Shown: positions 34,726-44,125, counted from the stretch's first letter. The stretch is 64,000 nt of DNA from an uncultured Oscillospiraceae bacterium (GCA_934465295.1 CAKSKU010000001.1:186001-250000); one strand, 5' to 3'. The notes: a model not told the origin generated them from the sequence alone. Translations and numbers: made by a program.

Positions 34726-34758
34726 CCTTTCCATACTTTATATAATAGTATGGAAAGG
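34726..34758. repeat. 12-bp inverted repeat over the ymxH ribosome site
   Basis: CCTTTCCATACT (34726-34737) and AGTATGGAAAGG (34747-34758) match perfectly around the 9-nt spacer TTATATAAT. In minus-strand RNA the 34737-34726 arm contains the AAAGG used by the ymxH-like gene. There is no T-run, so it is not a standard terminator. Confidence 0.85.
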
Positions 34759-34775
34759 ACTGCTTGTTCTATGCT

Positions 34776-37142
34776 TTATTTCAGCTCGATTATTGTTACG
34801 CCGTCCTCGCCCTCACCGAAAAGTCCCGGACGAAAACTTTTTACAGATGGGTGCGATTTAAGGTGCTTCTGTATTCCAGCACGAAGAACTCCCGTTCCCT
34901 TTCCGTGGATAACAGTGATGATACCTGCGCCGGAAAGAACTGCATTGTCGATGAACATATCAAGCTCGTGAATACCCTCATCGACCGCACAACCACGAAT
35001 ATCAAGTTCAAGCGACGGTTTTCTCTGAAGCTTGCTCTGAATACCTGCTTTGGAAACTCTCTTGTTCTGAACAGTGACTTTAGGTTCGTTTTCGATAAGT
35101 CTTAACTTGCTGACATTGACCTTTGTTTTCATAATTCCAGCCTGAACAAAAACATTTCCGCTGCTGTCAGGGTCACTTGCAAGAATACCTGTTTTGTCTA
35201 TATCAAAAATAAGAACCTTGTCACCACGCTTCAACGGACGGGGAAGCTTATATTCCTTGCGTTCACGCTGCTGAACGGGATTTGCCGTATCATACATCTT
35301 GCCCATTGCGGATTTCTGACGGGATTTTATACTTGCAAGGTCAGCTTTGTTCTGCTGTTTGCGCATATCTTCAAGCTGACTGAGAAGCTCATCAGACTGC
35401 ATACGGCAGCTCTCAACGATCCGCATAGCCTGAACTCTTGCCTTTTCAAGCTCCCCTGCTTTTTTCTCATTAAGCTCGTCAAGCTCCTTTTCAAGCTGTG
35501 CAGTTTTTTCAGCCTGCTCGTTTTTAAGCTTCGTAAGCTCTTTATTCTGATTTTCAAGGTCAATTCGTGCTTTTTCAAGATTTGCAACAACTTCTTCAAA
35601 GCGCTGATTTTCCGATGAAACAAGAGATTTCGCACGGTCAATGATACTCTGCGGAACGCCGAGCTTTGACGAAATAGAAAAAGCATTCGACTTACCCGGA
35701 GAACCGATTATAAGCCGATATGTCGGCTGCATCGTTGCGGTATCAAATTCACACGAAGCATTTTCAATGCCCTTTGTTTCAATGGCAAAAAGCTTCAATT
35801 CCTGATAATGCGTTGTAACAAGAAGCTTTGCTCCCTTAGCTATCATATCTTCAATGATAGAAACAGCGAGCGCAGCACCCTCAACAGGGTCAGTACCCGA
35901 ACCAAGCTCATCAAGCAATATAAGTGAACGATCATCAGCCGCTTCAAGTATCTGCACAACACTGCTCATGTGTGACGAGAATGTCGAAAGGCTCTGTTCG
36001 ATGCTCTGCTGATCGCCGATATTTACAAGAATATGTTCAAATACGGAAACTCGGCTGCCGTCCGATGCGGGTATCATAAGTCCGCACATCGCCATCGCAG
36101 TGAGCAGTCCCGTTGTTTTGAGAATGACCGTCTTACCGCCCGTGTTAGGTCCTGTAACAATAAGCGCCTGATAATCCTCGCCAAGCTTTATATCGACAGG
36201 AACGACCTTATCCGATGCAATAAGCGGATGACGAGCCTTTTTCAGATCGGTAATGCCGTCATCGGAAATTGCAGGGATGCAGCCTCTCATCTTTGCGCCG
36301 AGATTAGCCTTAGCGAAATACAAATTAAGCTCCGCACAGGTTTCATAATCGGCGGAAAGCGACTCTGCACAGTAAGAGCAATCGCCCGAAAGCTCCGCAA
36401 TAATGCGCTCTATCTCCTCTTTTTCACGGCTTTTGAGAATTTTGATATCATTGTTAGCTTCAACGACCGACATCGGTTCAATGAAGTATGTTGAACCCGT
36501 CGCAGATGTTGCGTGAACCAATCCCGGGACACTTCCCTTATGTTCCGCCTTTACGGGAAGAACATAACGTCCGTCACGGATAGTAACAATATTTTCCTGC
36601 AAGGATTTCTGAACCTCTGCATTGCGCACAAGCTTGTCAAGGCTCTCTCTGATCTTAACACCAGCCTGCGCTATCTTTCGTCTTATATCAGCAAGCTCAT
36701 GGCTTGCCATATCGGATATCTCATCTTCGGAAAGAATTGAATTTTTTATCTTATCTTCAAGAAAATTATTGGGCGAAAGTGATGAAAACAGCTCACAAAG
36801 AGTTGTATCCTTTTCTTCAACGGATTTGTACCAATCAGAAATTATCCTTACCTGATAAAGCATCTGTCCGATGTCGATAAGCTCACGGAGCGAAAGACTT
36901 GCCCCCGATGAAGCTCTGCGAAGTGAACCTCTTATATCCTTAAATGCTGTAAAACCCGGAGTTCCGTATTTAACGGAAAGCTCAAATGCGTCTTCGGTTT
37001 TCTTCATCTCTTTTTTAACTTTTTCAAGATCAGTACACGGAGAAAGCTCCAATGCCATTTCCTTCGTGCGTGAATTGGACGCTTCGTCCGAAAGCATCTC
37101 TAAAATTTTATGTAATTCAAGTGACTTATAGTAGTTATTCAT
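34776..37142 (-). CDS. mutS2: MutS2 ATPase/endonuclease
   Basis: MutS2 (788 residues) has MutS-like core and ATPase domains (Walker A GPNTGGKT near residue 330; Walker B LILLDELGSGTDP), a coiled coil (~510-600) and a C-terminal Smr nuclease domain (LDIRGCAVDEG and VIHGKGTGVLR). It lacks the MutS mismatch-binding domain. Family roles are suppression of recombination and, in Bacillus, rescue of collided ribosomes. It overlaps recO by 4 bp. Confidence 0.95.
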   Translation of the reverse strand: MNNYYKSLELHKILEMLSDEASNSRTKEMALELSPCTDLEKVKKEMKKTEDAFELSVKYGTPGFTAFKDIRGSLRRASSGASLSLRELIDIGQMLYQVRIISDWYKSVEEKDTTLCELFSSLSPNNFLEDKIKNSILSEDEISDMASHELADIRRKIAQAGVKIRESLDKLVRNAEVQKSLQENIVTIRDGRYVLPVKAEHKGSVPGLVHATSATGSTYFIEPMSVVEANNDIKILKSREKEEIERIIAELSGDCSYCAESLSADYETCAELNLYFAKANLGAKMRGCIPAISDDGITDLKKARHPLIASDKVVPVDIKLGEDYQALIVTGPNTGGKTVILKTTGLLTAMAMCGLMIPASDGSRVSVFEHILVNIGDQQSIEQSLSTFSSHMSSVVQILEAADDRSLILLDELGSGTDPVEGAALAVSIIEDMIAKGAKLLVTTHYQELKLFAIETKGIENASCEFDTATMQPTYRLIIGSPGKSNAFSISSKLGVPQSIIDRAKSLVSSENQRFEEVVANLEKARIDLENQNKELTKLKNEQAEKTAQLEKELDELNEKKAGELEKARVQAMRIVESCRMQSDELLSQLEDMRKQQNKADLASIKSRQKSAMGKMYDTANPVQQRERKEYKLPRPLKRGDKVLIFDIDKTGILASDPDSSGNVFVQAGIMKTKVNVSKLRLIENEPKVTVQNKRVSKAGIQSKLQRKPSLELDIRGCAVDEGIHELDMFIDNAVLSGAGIITVIHGKGTGVLRAGIQKHLKSHPSVKSFRPGLFGEGEDGVTIIELK

Positions 37143-37933
37143 GATGTTTGACCTTTCTCAAAGGGGTTGCATATCTCATGGTAATAATTCAGCGACCTGA
37201 ACGTTCTGCCGAACTGCGTATAGATGTATTTTTCCGTAACTTCGTTCACCTTTGCCAAAGCCTTGTCCGAAATGCGGAAATTGAACAGCTTATCTATCGG
37301 CGAAAGCGCAATATGCTGAAGCGTTTCAAACTCGGCGTGACTGAGCTTTACCCGATAGTAGCTTTCTTCAAGCCCTTTTTCGTGAAAATGGTATTCACAG
37401 TAAAAACGTGACTTATCGATAATAAAATACATCGGATCAGCTTCATAATCATAGCATATCCGACAGCCGATAAGCTGCGGAACAAGACCTATTTCCGTAA
37501 CGAACCTAAGCTCAAAGATGCTTTTGATAAATTCGCAGCTGCGCTGATCCGTATTAAGAAAATACAGACAATTCAGCATAAGTCGCATTATATCGTGTTC
37601 ATGCTTTCTGTTCGTTGCAAGCACAGCATGACGTGCAAGCTCGCCGAAATAGCAGACAAGCGAAAGCTTTTTTATATCAAGCCGCAGATTGTAAAAATCG
37701 TGCTTCACTTCGCTGCTGTCAAGATAATATTTGTCGTTGTTAATTCTGAGGCAAAACGTTGAATAGGCAAAAAGCTGCGTTGCGGCGTGATTCTTTGAAG
37801 TTATCTTCTTTGAACCCTTCGCCGAGACTTCGAGCGTTCCGTAATTCTCGGTGAGTATGCTTATATACTTGTCATTCTCACCAACGCACCTTTCAAGGAC
37901 AACTATCCCATCGACCGTCAGCATTGATGCCAT
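37139..37933 (-). CDS. recO: DNA repair protein RecO
   Basis: RecO helps load RecA onto SSB-coated DNA. The 264-residue protein has the N-terminal OB fold (DGIVVLERCVGENDKYISIL) and a central helical domain with a zinc-finger-like cluster (IGCRIC, then FYCEYH). It follows the YqzL-like gene by 6 bp and era a little further upstream, the usual era-recO neighbourhood. Confidence 0.92.
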   Translation of the reverse strand: MASMLTVDGIVVLERCVGENDKYISILTENYGTLEVSAKGSKKITSKNHAATQLFAYSTFCLRINNDKYYLDSSEVKHDFYNLRLDIKKLSLVCYFGELARHAVLATNRKHEHDIMRLMLNCLYFLNTDQRSCEFIKSIFELRFVTEIGLVPQLIGCRICYDYEADPMYFIIDKSRFYCEYHFHEKGLEESYYRVKLSHAEFETLQHIALSPIDKLFNFRISDKALAKVNEVTEKYIYTQFGRTFRSLNYYHEICNPFEKGQTS

Positions 37934-37939
37934 ATTCCT

Positions 37940-38134
37940 TCATCTCGCTTTCATTTGTGCAGATATTGCATTATCCGAAATCTGACCGCAAAAATGCGGT
38001 TCTTCGGCGGATATGCCTGAATAACCATATTCCGCAGAATTGCCGCACCTGTAAATTCCTTTATATTTTAAATAGTCGGCAATATTGCCGCTTCTCGTAA
38101 ATTCGTCCCAGAGTATATCTTTTTCATCATTCAT
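37940..38134 (-). CDS. YqzL-like small protein
   Basis: A 64-residue protein whose N-terminus, ILWDEFTRSGNIADYLKYK, matches the pattern of Bacillus YqzL (W, F, GN/SI, YL, YK) and occupies the same place between era and recO. It is longer: a C-terminal ~35-residue extension has two Cys. Function of the family is unknown. Confidence 0.65.
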   Translation of the reverse strand: MNDEKDILWDEFTRSGNIADYLKYKGIYRCGNSAEYGYSGISAEEPHFCGQISDNAISAQMKAR

Positions 38135-38185
38135 AATACAGCCCCGCTTTCGGAAAACTACATTATGATTATACCCTTTCGGGAC

Positions 38186-39100
38186 TTATTTATCAGAGGT
38201 ATTATTTGAAAGTCCGAAGCTTCTTATCATTGCTTCGCTGTTGCGCCAATCTTCCTTGACCTTTACCCAGCACTGAAGATTAACTTTTATCTCAAAGAAT
38301 TTTTCAAGATCTTCTCGTGCATACTGTCCGATCTTTTTAAGCATTGCGCCCTTTTTGCCGATCACCATTCCCTTGTGCGAATCTCTCTCACAGAAGATAA
38401 CAGCTGAAATATCAAGTATATCCTCACCCGAAGAATCCGTTCTCTCGCTCATCTGCTCAACTGTAACGGCAATTCCGTGAGGGACTTCATCATGCATAAG
38501 GCGGAGTATCTTTTCACGGATAATTTCAGCCGCAAGTACACGCTCAGGCTGGTCCGTGAATGAATCATCGGGGAAATAATGCGGGCCTTCAACAGCGTAT
38601 TTCTTTGTCTCCTCCCATACGATATCAATGCCGTCATTGCGCACGACGCTTATCGGGATAACGCTCTTGAAATCATACAGCACCGAAAATTCAGCTATCT
38701 TCAAAGCGACCTTTTCCTTGTCGGGAAGCAGGTCTATCTTGTTGAGTATAAGGATAACATTATCCTTTTTGCGGAAGCTGTTTATTATTCTTTTATCAAT
38801 GTCATTGATAGTTTTTGAAGCGTCTGCGACCATAAGGATAAGATCAACATCGGTAACAGAATCCTTGACAGCCTTGTTCATACTCTCGCCAAGCTTGTTC
38901 TTGGCTTTCTGTACGCCCGGAGTGTCCATAAAAACATACTGTGCTTCGTTTTTCGTAACAATGCCCGTGATCCTTGTGCGTGTGGTCTGCGGCTTAGCAC
39001 TTATGGCTGCTATCTTCTCCCCCACAAGTGCATTCAGAAGCGAAGATTTGCCTGCATTTGCACGTCCTACGATCGTAATAAACTCAATTTTTGTATTCAT
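38186..39100 (-). CDS. era: GTPase Era
   Basis: Era binds the 3' end of 16S rRNA during 30S maturation. The 304-residue protein has G1 GRANAGKSS (residues 12-20), switch region PQTTRTRI, G3 DTPG, G4 NKID and a C-terminal KH domain (VIGKKGAMLKKIGQYAR). It follows ybeY by 15 bp in the standard phoH-ybeY-era order. Confidence 0.97.
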   Translation of the reverse strand: MNTKIEFITIVGRANAGKSSLLNALVGEKIAAISAKPQTTRTRITGIVTKNEAQYVFMDTPGVQKAKNKLGESMNKAVKDSVTDVDLILMVADASKTINDIDKRIINSFRKKDNVILILNKIDLLPDKEKVALKIAEFSVLYDFKSVIPISVVRNDGIDIVWEETKKYAVEGPHYFPDDSFTDQPERVLAAEIIREKILRLMHDEVPHGIAVTVEQMSERTDSSGEDILDISAVIFCERDSHKGMVIGKKGAMLKKIGQYAREDLEKFFEIKVNLQCWVKVKEDWRNSEAMIRSFGLSNNTSDK

Positions 39101-39115
39101 AATCCATTCCTTTTA

Positions 39116-39619
39116 TCATTCACCGTCATTTACAAAAGTTGCATCTCTTGAAATGCCGAGCGAATCAAGAATGATCTCTTCCTTTTCGTGCATCTTTGCA
39201 GCGTCGAGCGGCGATGTCTCGTGATCGTATCCGAGAAGATGAAGCATTGAATGTACAGTGAGGAAACCAACCTCCCTTTCAAGGGAATGACCGTAAATAT
39301 GTGCCTGCTTAACAGCAGTTTCCATAGAAATAACTACATCTCCGAGCAGATATGCACCTGTTTCATTATTGAGATCGTAAACGCCGTTTTCGCCCAAAGG
39401 GAACGAAAGAACATCGGTGGATTTATCCTTGTTTCTGTAAATACGGTTGAGCTTGCGTATCTCCGCATTGTCCACAAAGGAAACGCTAACCTCGGCAGCA
39501 CCGGGGAATTTTTCCGTAGTCAGAACAGCCTGACAGCACTTTCTCACAAGAAGTCTGAGACCTACCGGGATCTTTACTTCACGCTGATTATTTCTTATCA
39601 TTACCTTAACCTTTGCCAT
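39116..39619 (-). CDS. ybeY: Endoribonuclease YbeY
   Basis: YbeY is a metal-dependent RNase for 16S rRNA 3' processing and quality control. The catalytic zinc motif HSMLHLLGYDHE (H-x3-H-x5-H) is intact. The ATG at 39619 gives MAKVKVMIRN with AAAGGA about 11 nt before it; an ATG at 39628 overlaps phoH in ATGA fashion but sits only 2-3 nt after the same box, so either start is possible. Confidence 0.94.
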   Translation of the reverse strand: MAKVKVMIRNNQREVKIPVGLRLLVRKCCQAVLTTEKFPGAAEVSVSFVDNAEIRKLNRIYRNKDKSTDVLSFPLGENGVYDLNNETGAYLLGDVVISMETAVKQAHIYGHSLEREVGFLTVHSMLHLLGYDHETSPLDAAKMHEKEEIILDSLGISRDATFVNDGE

Positions 39620-39624
39620 AAAAA

Positions 39625-40605
39625 TCATTTCCTTTCTGTATTTCTTTCCCTTTTCTGTTCGCTTGCCCTTTCATAAGCCTTGATAATATCCTGCACAAGC
39701 TTATGACGGACAACGTCTTTTTCTGTAAAACGCATCACTGCAATATCATCAACATTTTTTAGTATTCTCATCGCATCGATAAGTCCCGATTTATTGCTGT
39801 CGGGTAAGTCTATCTGCGTAATATCACCCGTTATGACCATTTTGCTGTTGAAGCCAAGTCTTGTAAGGAACATTTTTATCTGCTCACGGGTTGTATTTTG
39901 TGCTTCGTCGAGAATTATGAATGAATCATCAAGCGTCCGTCCTCGCATATATGCAAGCGGAGCAACTTCGATAGTTCCCTTTTCCATGTGCCTTGCAAAA
40001 GTATCTGCACCAAACATATCGAACAGCGCATCATACAGCGGTCTTAAATACGGGTCGACCTTGTTCTGAAGATCACCCGGAAGGAAGCCAAGCTTCTCGC
40101 CCGCTTCAACGGCAGGTCTTGTGAGAATTATCTTGTTTACCTCGTGTGCTTTAAAAGCCTTGACCGCCATTGCCACTGCAAGATAAGTCTTACCCGTTCC
40201 CGCAGGACCAACACCCATTACGATAGTGTTTTTTTCAATAGCCTTAACATAGTTTTTCTGACCGAGCGTTTTAGCCTTAACGACCTTTCCGCCCGATGTA
40301 ACGCATATACCGCCGTCTGCAAGCTTCACCGCCTGCTCCGACTCGCCCTCATCAACGAGAGAGCTTACATAGCGTATGCTTTGCTCATTTATCGTTTCGC
40401 CTTTTTTTATAAGGTCAAGCAGAGCTTTGACAGCAGCCTCCGCACGGCGCACACCGTCCTCCTCGCCGCTTATCCTTATATCCGTTCCTCGGCTGAGAAC
40501 AGCAACGCCGTACTGCCGCTGGATAAAATTTATATTTTCATCGAAACTTCCAAAAAGTGCGCTTATCTCATCAACATTGCTGACCTGAATAATACGCTCT
40601 GCCAT
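39625..40605 (-). CDS. phoH: PhoH-family ATPase
   Basis: A 326-residue PhoH-like protein: an N-terminal KH-like region, Walker A GPAGTGKT (133-140) and Walker B FIILDEAQN. PhoH proteins are ATPases with presumed RNA-linked functions. It begins the phoH-ybeY-era-yqzL-recO-mutS2 run. The upstream 110 bp are extremely AT-rich. Confidence 0.93.
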   Translation of the reverse strand: MAERIIQVSNVDEISALFGSFDENINFIQRQYGVAVLSRGTDIRISGEEDGVRRAEAAVKALLDLIKKGETINEQSIRYVSSLVDEGESEQAVKLADGGICVTSGGKVVKAKTLGQKNYVKAIEKNTIVMGVGPAGTGKTYLAVAMAVKAFKAHEVNKIILTRPAVEAGEKLGFLPGDLQNKVDPYLRPLYDALFDMFGADTFARHMEKGTIEVAPLAYMRGRTLDDSFIILDEAQNTTREQIKMFLTRLGFNSKMVITGDITQIDLPDSNKSGLIDAMRILKNVDDIAVMRFTEKDVVRHKLVQDIIKAYERASEQKRERNTERK

Positions 40606-40644
40606 ACAGTCACCTCAGATAGAATAATTTTTTCGTCATTATTT

Positions 40645-40653
40645 ATTTTAACA
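40645..40653 (-). promoter_or_regulatory. Possible extended -10 promoter of phoH
   Basis: TGTTAAAAT on the minus strand, about 40 bp before phoH, with no good -35 hexamer. This is a weak call based on the extended -10 motif and position. Confidence 0.3.
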
Positions 40654-40718
40654 CAAAAAATAATAAAATAAAAGTATGAAAAATTAATATTTTAACATTT
40701 CGGAAATATTTGAACCGT

Positions 40719-41372
40719 TCAGAGTGCCACGACCTCGGCAAGCTCACTTACATTTTTTGCGATATAATCCGCTCCGGCATCGAGCAGCTCGGGGTAAGAG
40801 CCGTAGCCGTAAAGAACGCCTGCTGTTTTTATGCCGTTCGCCCTTGCTCCGATGACATCGAACTTTCTGTCGCCGACCATAAGTATTCTCGACGGGTCAT
40901 CTGCGCCTATCTCCTTCATCGCATAGGCAATGACCTCGGATTTCTTAACGATCTTCTCATCAAATGATGCTCCTGCGATATATTCAAACATTTGCGACAT
41001 ATGGAGATGCTGAACTATCCTCCGTGCAAAAAGTTCAGGCTTTGAGGTCGCAATGACAGCCTTTCGTCCCGTGTTTTCGATAAACGAAAGCAGCTTATCC
41101 ACCCTCTTGTAAGGCCAGCAGCGAAGTATACCTCTGCTCTCATAATATACTCTGTAATAGGATATTGCCTTTTCGGCTTCTTCCTCCGAAAAGCCGTAAT
41201 AATACATAAACGAATCCTTGAGCGGCGGTCCGACAAAAACCTTGAGCGCACTCAATTCCTCCTCAATTATCCCCATTCTTTTCAAAGCATACTGAACGGA
41301 CAGCGTTATTCCGTCGCCCGAGTCGATCATCGTTCCGTCAAGGTCGAAAAATATATAATCAAATTGTCCCAT
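40719..41372 (-). CDS. HAD-superfamily phosphatase
   Basis: A 217-residue HAD hydrolase with nucleophile motif DLDGT (D10, D12), a PGP/PpaX-like helical cap and the terminal motif MVGDRKFDVIGARANG. It resembles phosphoglycolate phosphatase or pyrophosphatase PpaX; the substrate cannot be fixed from sequence. The ATG at 41372 follows AGAAGGA; a TTG six codons earlier overlaps the box. It has its own promoter. Confidence 0.85.
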   Translation of the reverse strand: MGQFDYIFFDLDGTMIDSGDGITLSVQYALKRMGIIEEELSALKVFVGPPLKDSFMYYYGFSEEEAEKAISYYRVYYESRGILRCWPYKRVDKLLSFIENTGRKAVIATSKPELFARRIVQHLHMSQMFEYIAGASFDEKIVKKSEVIAYAMKEIGADDPSRILMVGDRKFDVIGARANGIKTAGVLYGYGSYPELLDAGADYIAKNVSELAEVVAL

Positions 41373-41419
41373 AGTCCTTCTCCCGAACAATCAGCGGATA
41401 TTTTAATAAATATAAACAG

Positions 41420-41448
41420 ATTATACCACAACGGAACGGATTTTTCAA
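41420..41448 (-). promoter_or_regulatory. Promoter of the HAD phosphatase gene
   Basis: TTGAAA (41448-41443), 17 bp, TATAAT (41425-41420) on the minus strand. Confidence 0.8.
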
Positions 41449-41516
41449 GAATAATTGCAGCGAATTTGCATAATCTCCTCTATATTTTCAATTTTCAGCA
41501 AAATATGCGTTAATTC

Positions 41517-41545
41517 TTGCAATTCTTTATGTAAAATGGTATAAT
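41517..41545 (+). promoter_or_regulatory. Promoter of the WYL regulator
   Basis: TTGCAA (41517-41522), 17 bp, TATAAT (41540-41545), divergent from the HAD promoter. Confidence 0.8.
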
Positions 41546-41596
41546 AAAATTATCGAAAATTCGTCCGATATAACTTATTGAAACGGAAGTGGTAGC

Positions 41597-42574
41597 TTGA
41601 CATTGCAAAGACAGCATCTTAAACTTTTATATATTGCAAAAATACTGTATGAAAAAACCGACGAGGATCACCCCATCTCCATTATGGAAATAATAGAAGA
41701 GCTTGCGAAATACGGTATGCGTGCGGAGCGAAAATCAGTTTATACCGACATCGAATCGCTTAAAGACTTCGGTCTTGACATCGTTACCGAAAAGGGTCAG
41801 TGCAACCGCTACTATATCGCAAGCAGACAGTTTGAACTGCCAGAGCTGAAGCTTCTTGCCGATGCGGTATGCTCCGCAAAATTTCTTACCGAAAAGAAAT
41901 CGAAGCAGCTTCTGCAAAAGATTGAATCGCTCGCAGGCGTTCACGAAGGTATGCTCATCGAACGTCAGGTGATGGTAGTTGACCGTGTGAAGTCTATGAA
42001 TGAACAGATCTACATAAACGTTGACGCTATCCACAAAGCCATAAACGAGGGCAGGCAGATATCGTTCAGCTATTTCGATTACAACACAAACAAGCAAAAG
42101 GTCTACCGTGAGGGCGAAAGGTTCTGCTCTCCCTATGCGCTTACATGGAATGATGAAAAATACTATCTCGTCTCCTATTATCTGAAATACCCCGACAACT
42201 ATACAAATTTCCGTGTCGACCGAATGTCGAACATAAAGATACTTGATGAACCCGTGCTCAAAGCCCCGCAGGAGCTTAACATCTCCGAATATCTCAACTC
42301 AACATTTTCAATGTTCAGCGGAGATACCGTCAAAGCTGTGCTCAAATTTGACAAAAAGCTCATAAATCCCGTTATCGACCGATTTGGCATTAATGCAGAT
42401 ATCGTAAATCTTGATCCCGACCATTTTAAAATAAAGGTAAATATCAAAGCAAAGCCGCCGTTTTTTGCATGGCTTTTCCAGTTTGGAAGATCGGCTTCGA
42501 TAATCTCGCCCGACTCGCTAAGGGATGAATATATAAAAATGATAAAAGATGTACTTTCAAGCTTTTATGAATAA
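41597..42574 (+). CDS. WYL-domain transcriptional regulator
   Basis: A 325-residue regulator: an N-terminal winged helix (~1-75), a WYL domain with FSYFDYNTNKQKVY and CSPYALTWNDEKYYLVSYY (the WYL triad reads YYL), and a C-terminal WCX-like extension. WYL domains sense ligands such as nucleotides or nucleic-acid pieces. The start is a TTG after GGAAGTGG. It is followed after 17 bp by a C_GCAxxG protein, likely cotranscribed and possibly its target. Confidence 0.85.
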   Translation: MTLQRQHLKLLYIAKILYEKTDEDHPISIMEIIEELAKYGMRAERKSVYTDIESLKDFGLDIVTEKGQCNRYYIASRQFELPELKLLADAVCSAKFLTEKKSKQLLQKIESLAGVHEGMLIERQVMVVDRVKSMNEQIYINVDAIHKAINEGRQISFSYFDYNTNKQKVYREGERFCSPYALTWNDEKYYLVSYYLKYPDNYTNFRVDRMSNIKILDEPVLKAPQELNISEYLNSTFSMFSGDTVKAVLKFDKKLINPVIDRFGINADIVNLDPDHFKIKVNIKAKPPFFAWLFQFGRSASIISPDSLRDEYIKMIKDVLSSFYE

Positions 42575-42591
42575 GAAAGAGGTAAATAATT

Positions 42592-43011
42592 ATGGAAAGC
42601 AGAACAGAGCTTGCTGTTGAACGCAAAAACAAAGGCTATAACTGCGCTCAGGCTGTTGCCTGCACATACTGCGACCTTGTTGGTCTGAGTGAAGAAACGA
42701 TGTATAAGATAATGGAGGGCTTCGGCTCGGGATTCGGCACGACCGAGGGAACGTGCGGAGCAATAACGGGTGCAGTTGCGCTCGCAGGTATGAAAAACAG
42801 CACCGCCGACCTTGAAAAGAACAGCTCCAAGGGTTCAACAGCCAAAATCTCCAGAGAAATAATGTCACGCTTTAAGGAAGCCGCAGGCGGAACTATCTGC
42901 CGTGTTCTCAAAGGCATTGATACAAAGATAGTTCTCCATTCCTGCAACGACTGCGTTCTTGACGCTGCAAAAATAGTAGAGGAAGTAGTTTTCCCCGAAA
43001 AATTCAGCTGA
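42592..43011 (+). CDS. C_GCAxxG_C_C family protein
   Basis: A 139-residue Cys-rich protein with the family signature GYNCAQAV, GTCGAITGAV and a C-terminal CNDCV pair. The spaced cysteines suggest metal or redox binding; many such proteins are linked to redox processes, but no reaction is established. It lies directly behind the WYL regulator. Confidence 0.85.
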   Translation: MESRTELAVERKNKGYNCAQAVACTYCDLVGLSEETMYKIMEGFGSGFGTTEGTCGAITGAVALAGMKNSTADLEKNSSKGSTAKISREIMSRFKEAAGGTICRVLKGIDTKIVLHSCNDCVLDAAKIVEEVVFPEKFS

Positions 43012-43104
43012 TTTTTCTGTGCTGTAATAAAAGACAGGCACTAATGTATAAAATCCTTTTATCTAAAAATAATATTTACATATTTGATATGAAAGGATCA
43101 CTTT

Positions 43105-44088
43105 ATGGAACAGATAGCTTTTTTTGATACGAAGCCTTATGATAAAGAATGGTTTCTGAAATATGGTACAAACTATAAATTCAAATTCTTTGAAAGCAAG
43201 CTCACTCCTGACAGTGCCGAGCTTGCCAAAGGCTGCAAAGCTGTGATCGCATTTGTAAATGACACGATCGACAAAAACACTATCGATGTGCTTTGCAATG
43301 CCGGCGTTGAGCTTGTGGCATTGCGCTGTGCAGGCTTTAACAACGTTGACCTGAAATATGCTAAAAACAGGATAAGCGTTGTCCGTGTTCCGAACTACTC
43401 ACCGTATGCCATTGCCGAACACGCAATGGCAATGCTCCTCACGCTGAACAGAAAGATACACAAAGCCTATAACCGAACGAGGGAATTCAATTTCAGCCTT
43501 AACGGACTCACGGGCTTTGACCTTTACGGCAAAACGGCAGGCATAATCGGAACGGGACAGATCGGCTGCATTTTTATGAATATATGCAAGGGCTTCGGAA
43601 TGAATGTCATTGCATACGACCCATACCCCAAAAAGGATTCCGATATTAATTACGTTTCGCTTGATGACCTGCTCGGACAAAGCAGTATAATATCTCTCCA
43701 TTGTCCGCTCACTCCCGAAACGAAGTTCATCATCAACGAAAAAAACATCAAAAAGATGAAAGACGGCGCATTTATCGTTAATACTTCCAGAGGAAAGCTT
43801 ATAGACAGCGGCGCACTTATCTCCGCACTTAAATCCGGAAAATTAGGTGGTGCTTGTCTTGATGTTTACGAAGAAGAAACATCATTTTTCTTTGAAGATC
43901 GGTCGGGAGAAGTAATTGACGATGACGAACTTTCCGTTCTCGTTTCAATGCCCAACGTTATCATTACCTCTCACCAGGCTTTTCTCACCAAAGAAGCTTT
44001 GCAGAAAATAGCAGAGGTAACAGTTTATAATCTCGACCAATTTTTTAGTGGAAAACCGCTTGACAATATTGTCGAATATACAAAATAA
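43105..44088 (+). CDS. D-2-hydroxyacid dehydrogenase, D-lactate type
   Basis: A 327-residue NAD-dependent enzyme of the D-lactate dehydrogenase group. The Rossmann motif GTGQIG is at 149-154, the catalytic Arg lies in INTSRG-like NTSRGKLIDSGAL, Glu in CLDVYEEE and His in ITSHQAFL. It probably reduces pyruvate to D-lactate for fermentative NAD regeneration; other 2-oxo acids are possible. It is preceded by 93 bp without a convincing promoter and followed by a terminator. Confidence 0.88.
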   Translation: MEQIAFFDTKPYDKEWFLKYGTNYKFKFFESKLTPDSAELAKGCKAVIAFVNDTIDKNTIDVLCNAGVELVALRCAGFNNVDLKYAKNRISVVRVPNYSPYAIAEHAMAMLLTLNRKIHKAYNRTREFNFSLNGLTGFDLYGKTAGIIGTGQIGCIFMNICKGFGMNVIAYDPYPKKDSDINYVSLDDLLGQSSIISLHCPLTPETKFIINEKNIKKMKDGAFIVNTSRGKLIDSGALISALKSGKLGGACLDVYEEETSFFFEDRSGEVIDDDELSVLVSMPNVIITSHQAFLTKEALQKIAEVTVYNLDQFFSGKPLDNIVEYTK

Positions 44089-44091
44089 CCC

Positions 44092-44123
44092 AAAGGCGCA
44101 AGGTTCTCCCCTGCGCCTTTTTA
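44092..44123 (+). terminator. Terminator after the D-hydroxyacid dehydrogenase
   Basis: AAAGGCGCA (44092-44100) pairs with TGCGCCTTT (44112-44120), followed by TTT. It also lies at the 3' end of convergent spoIVB, where its T-run is poorer. Confidence 0.88.
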
Positions 44124-44125
44124 TG

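Noticed and set aside
38449..38637. Small frame on the minus strand within era
   Set aside because: Out-of-frame shadow of era without start signals.
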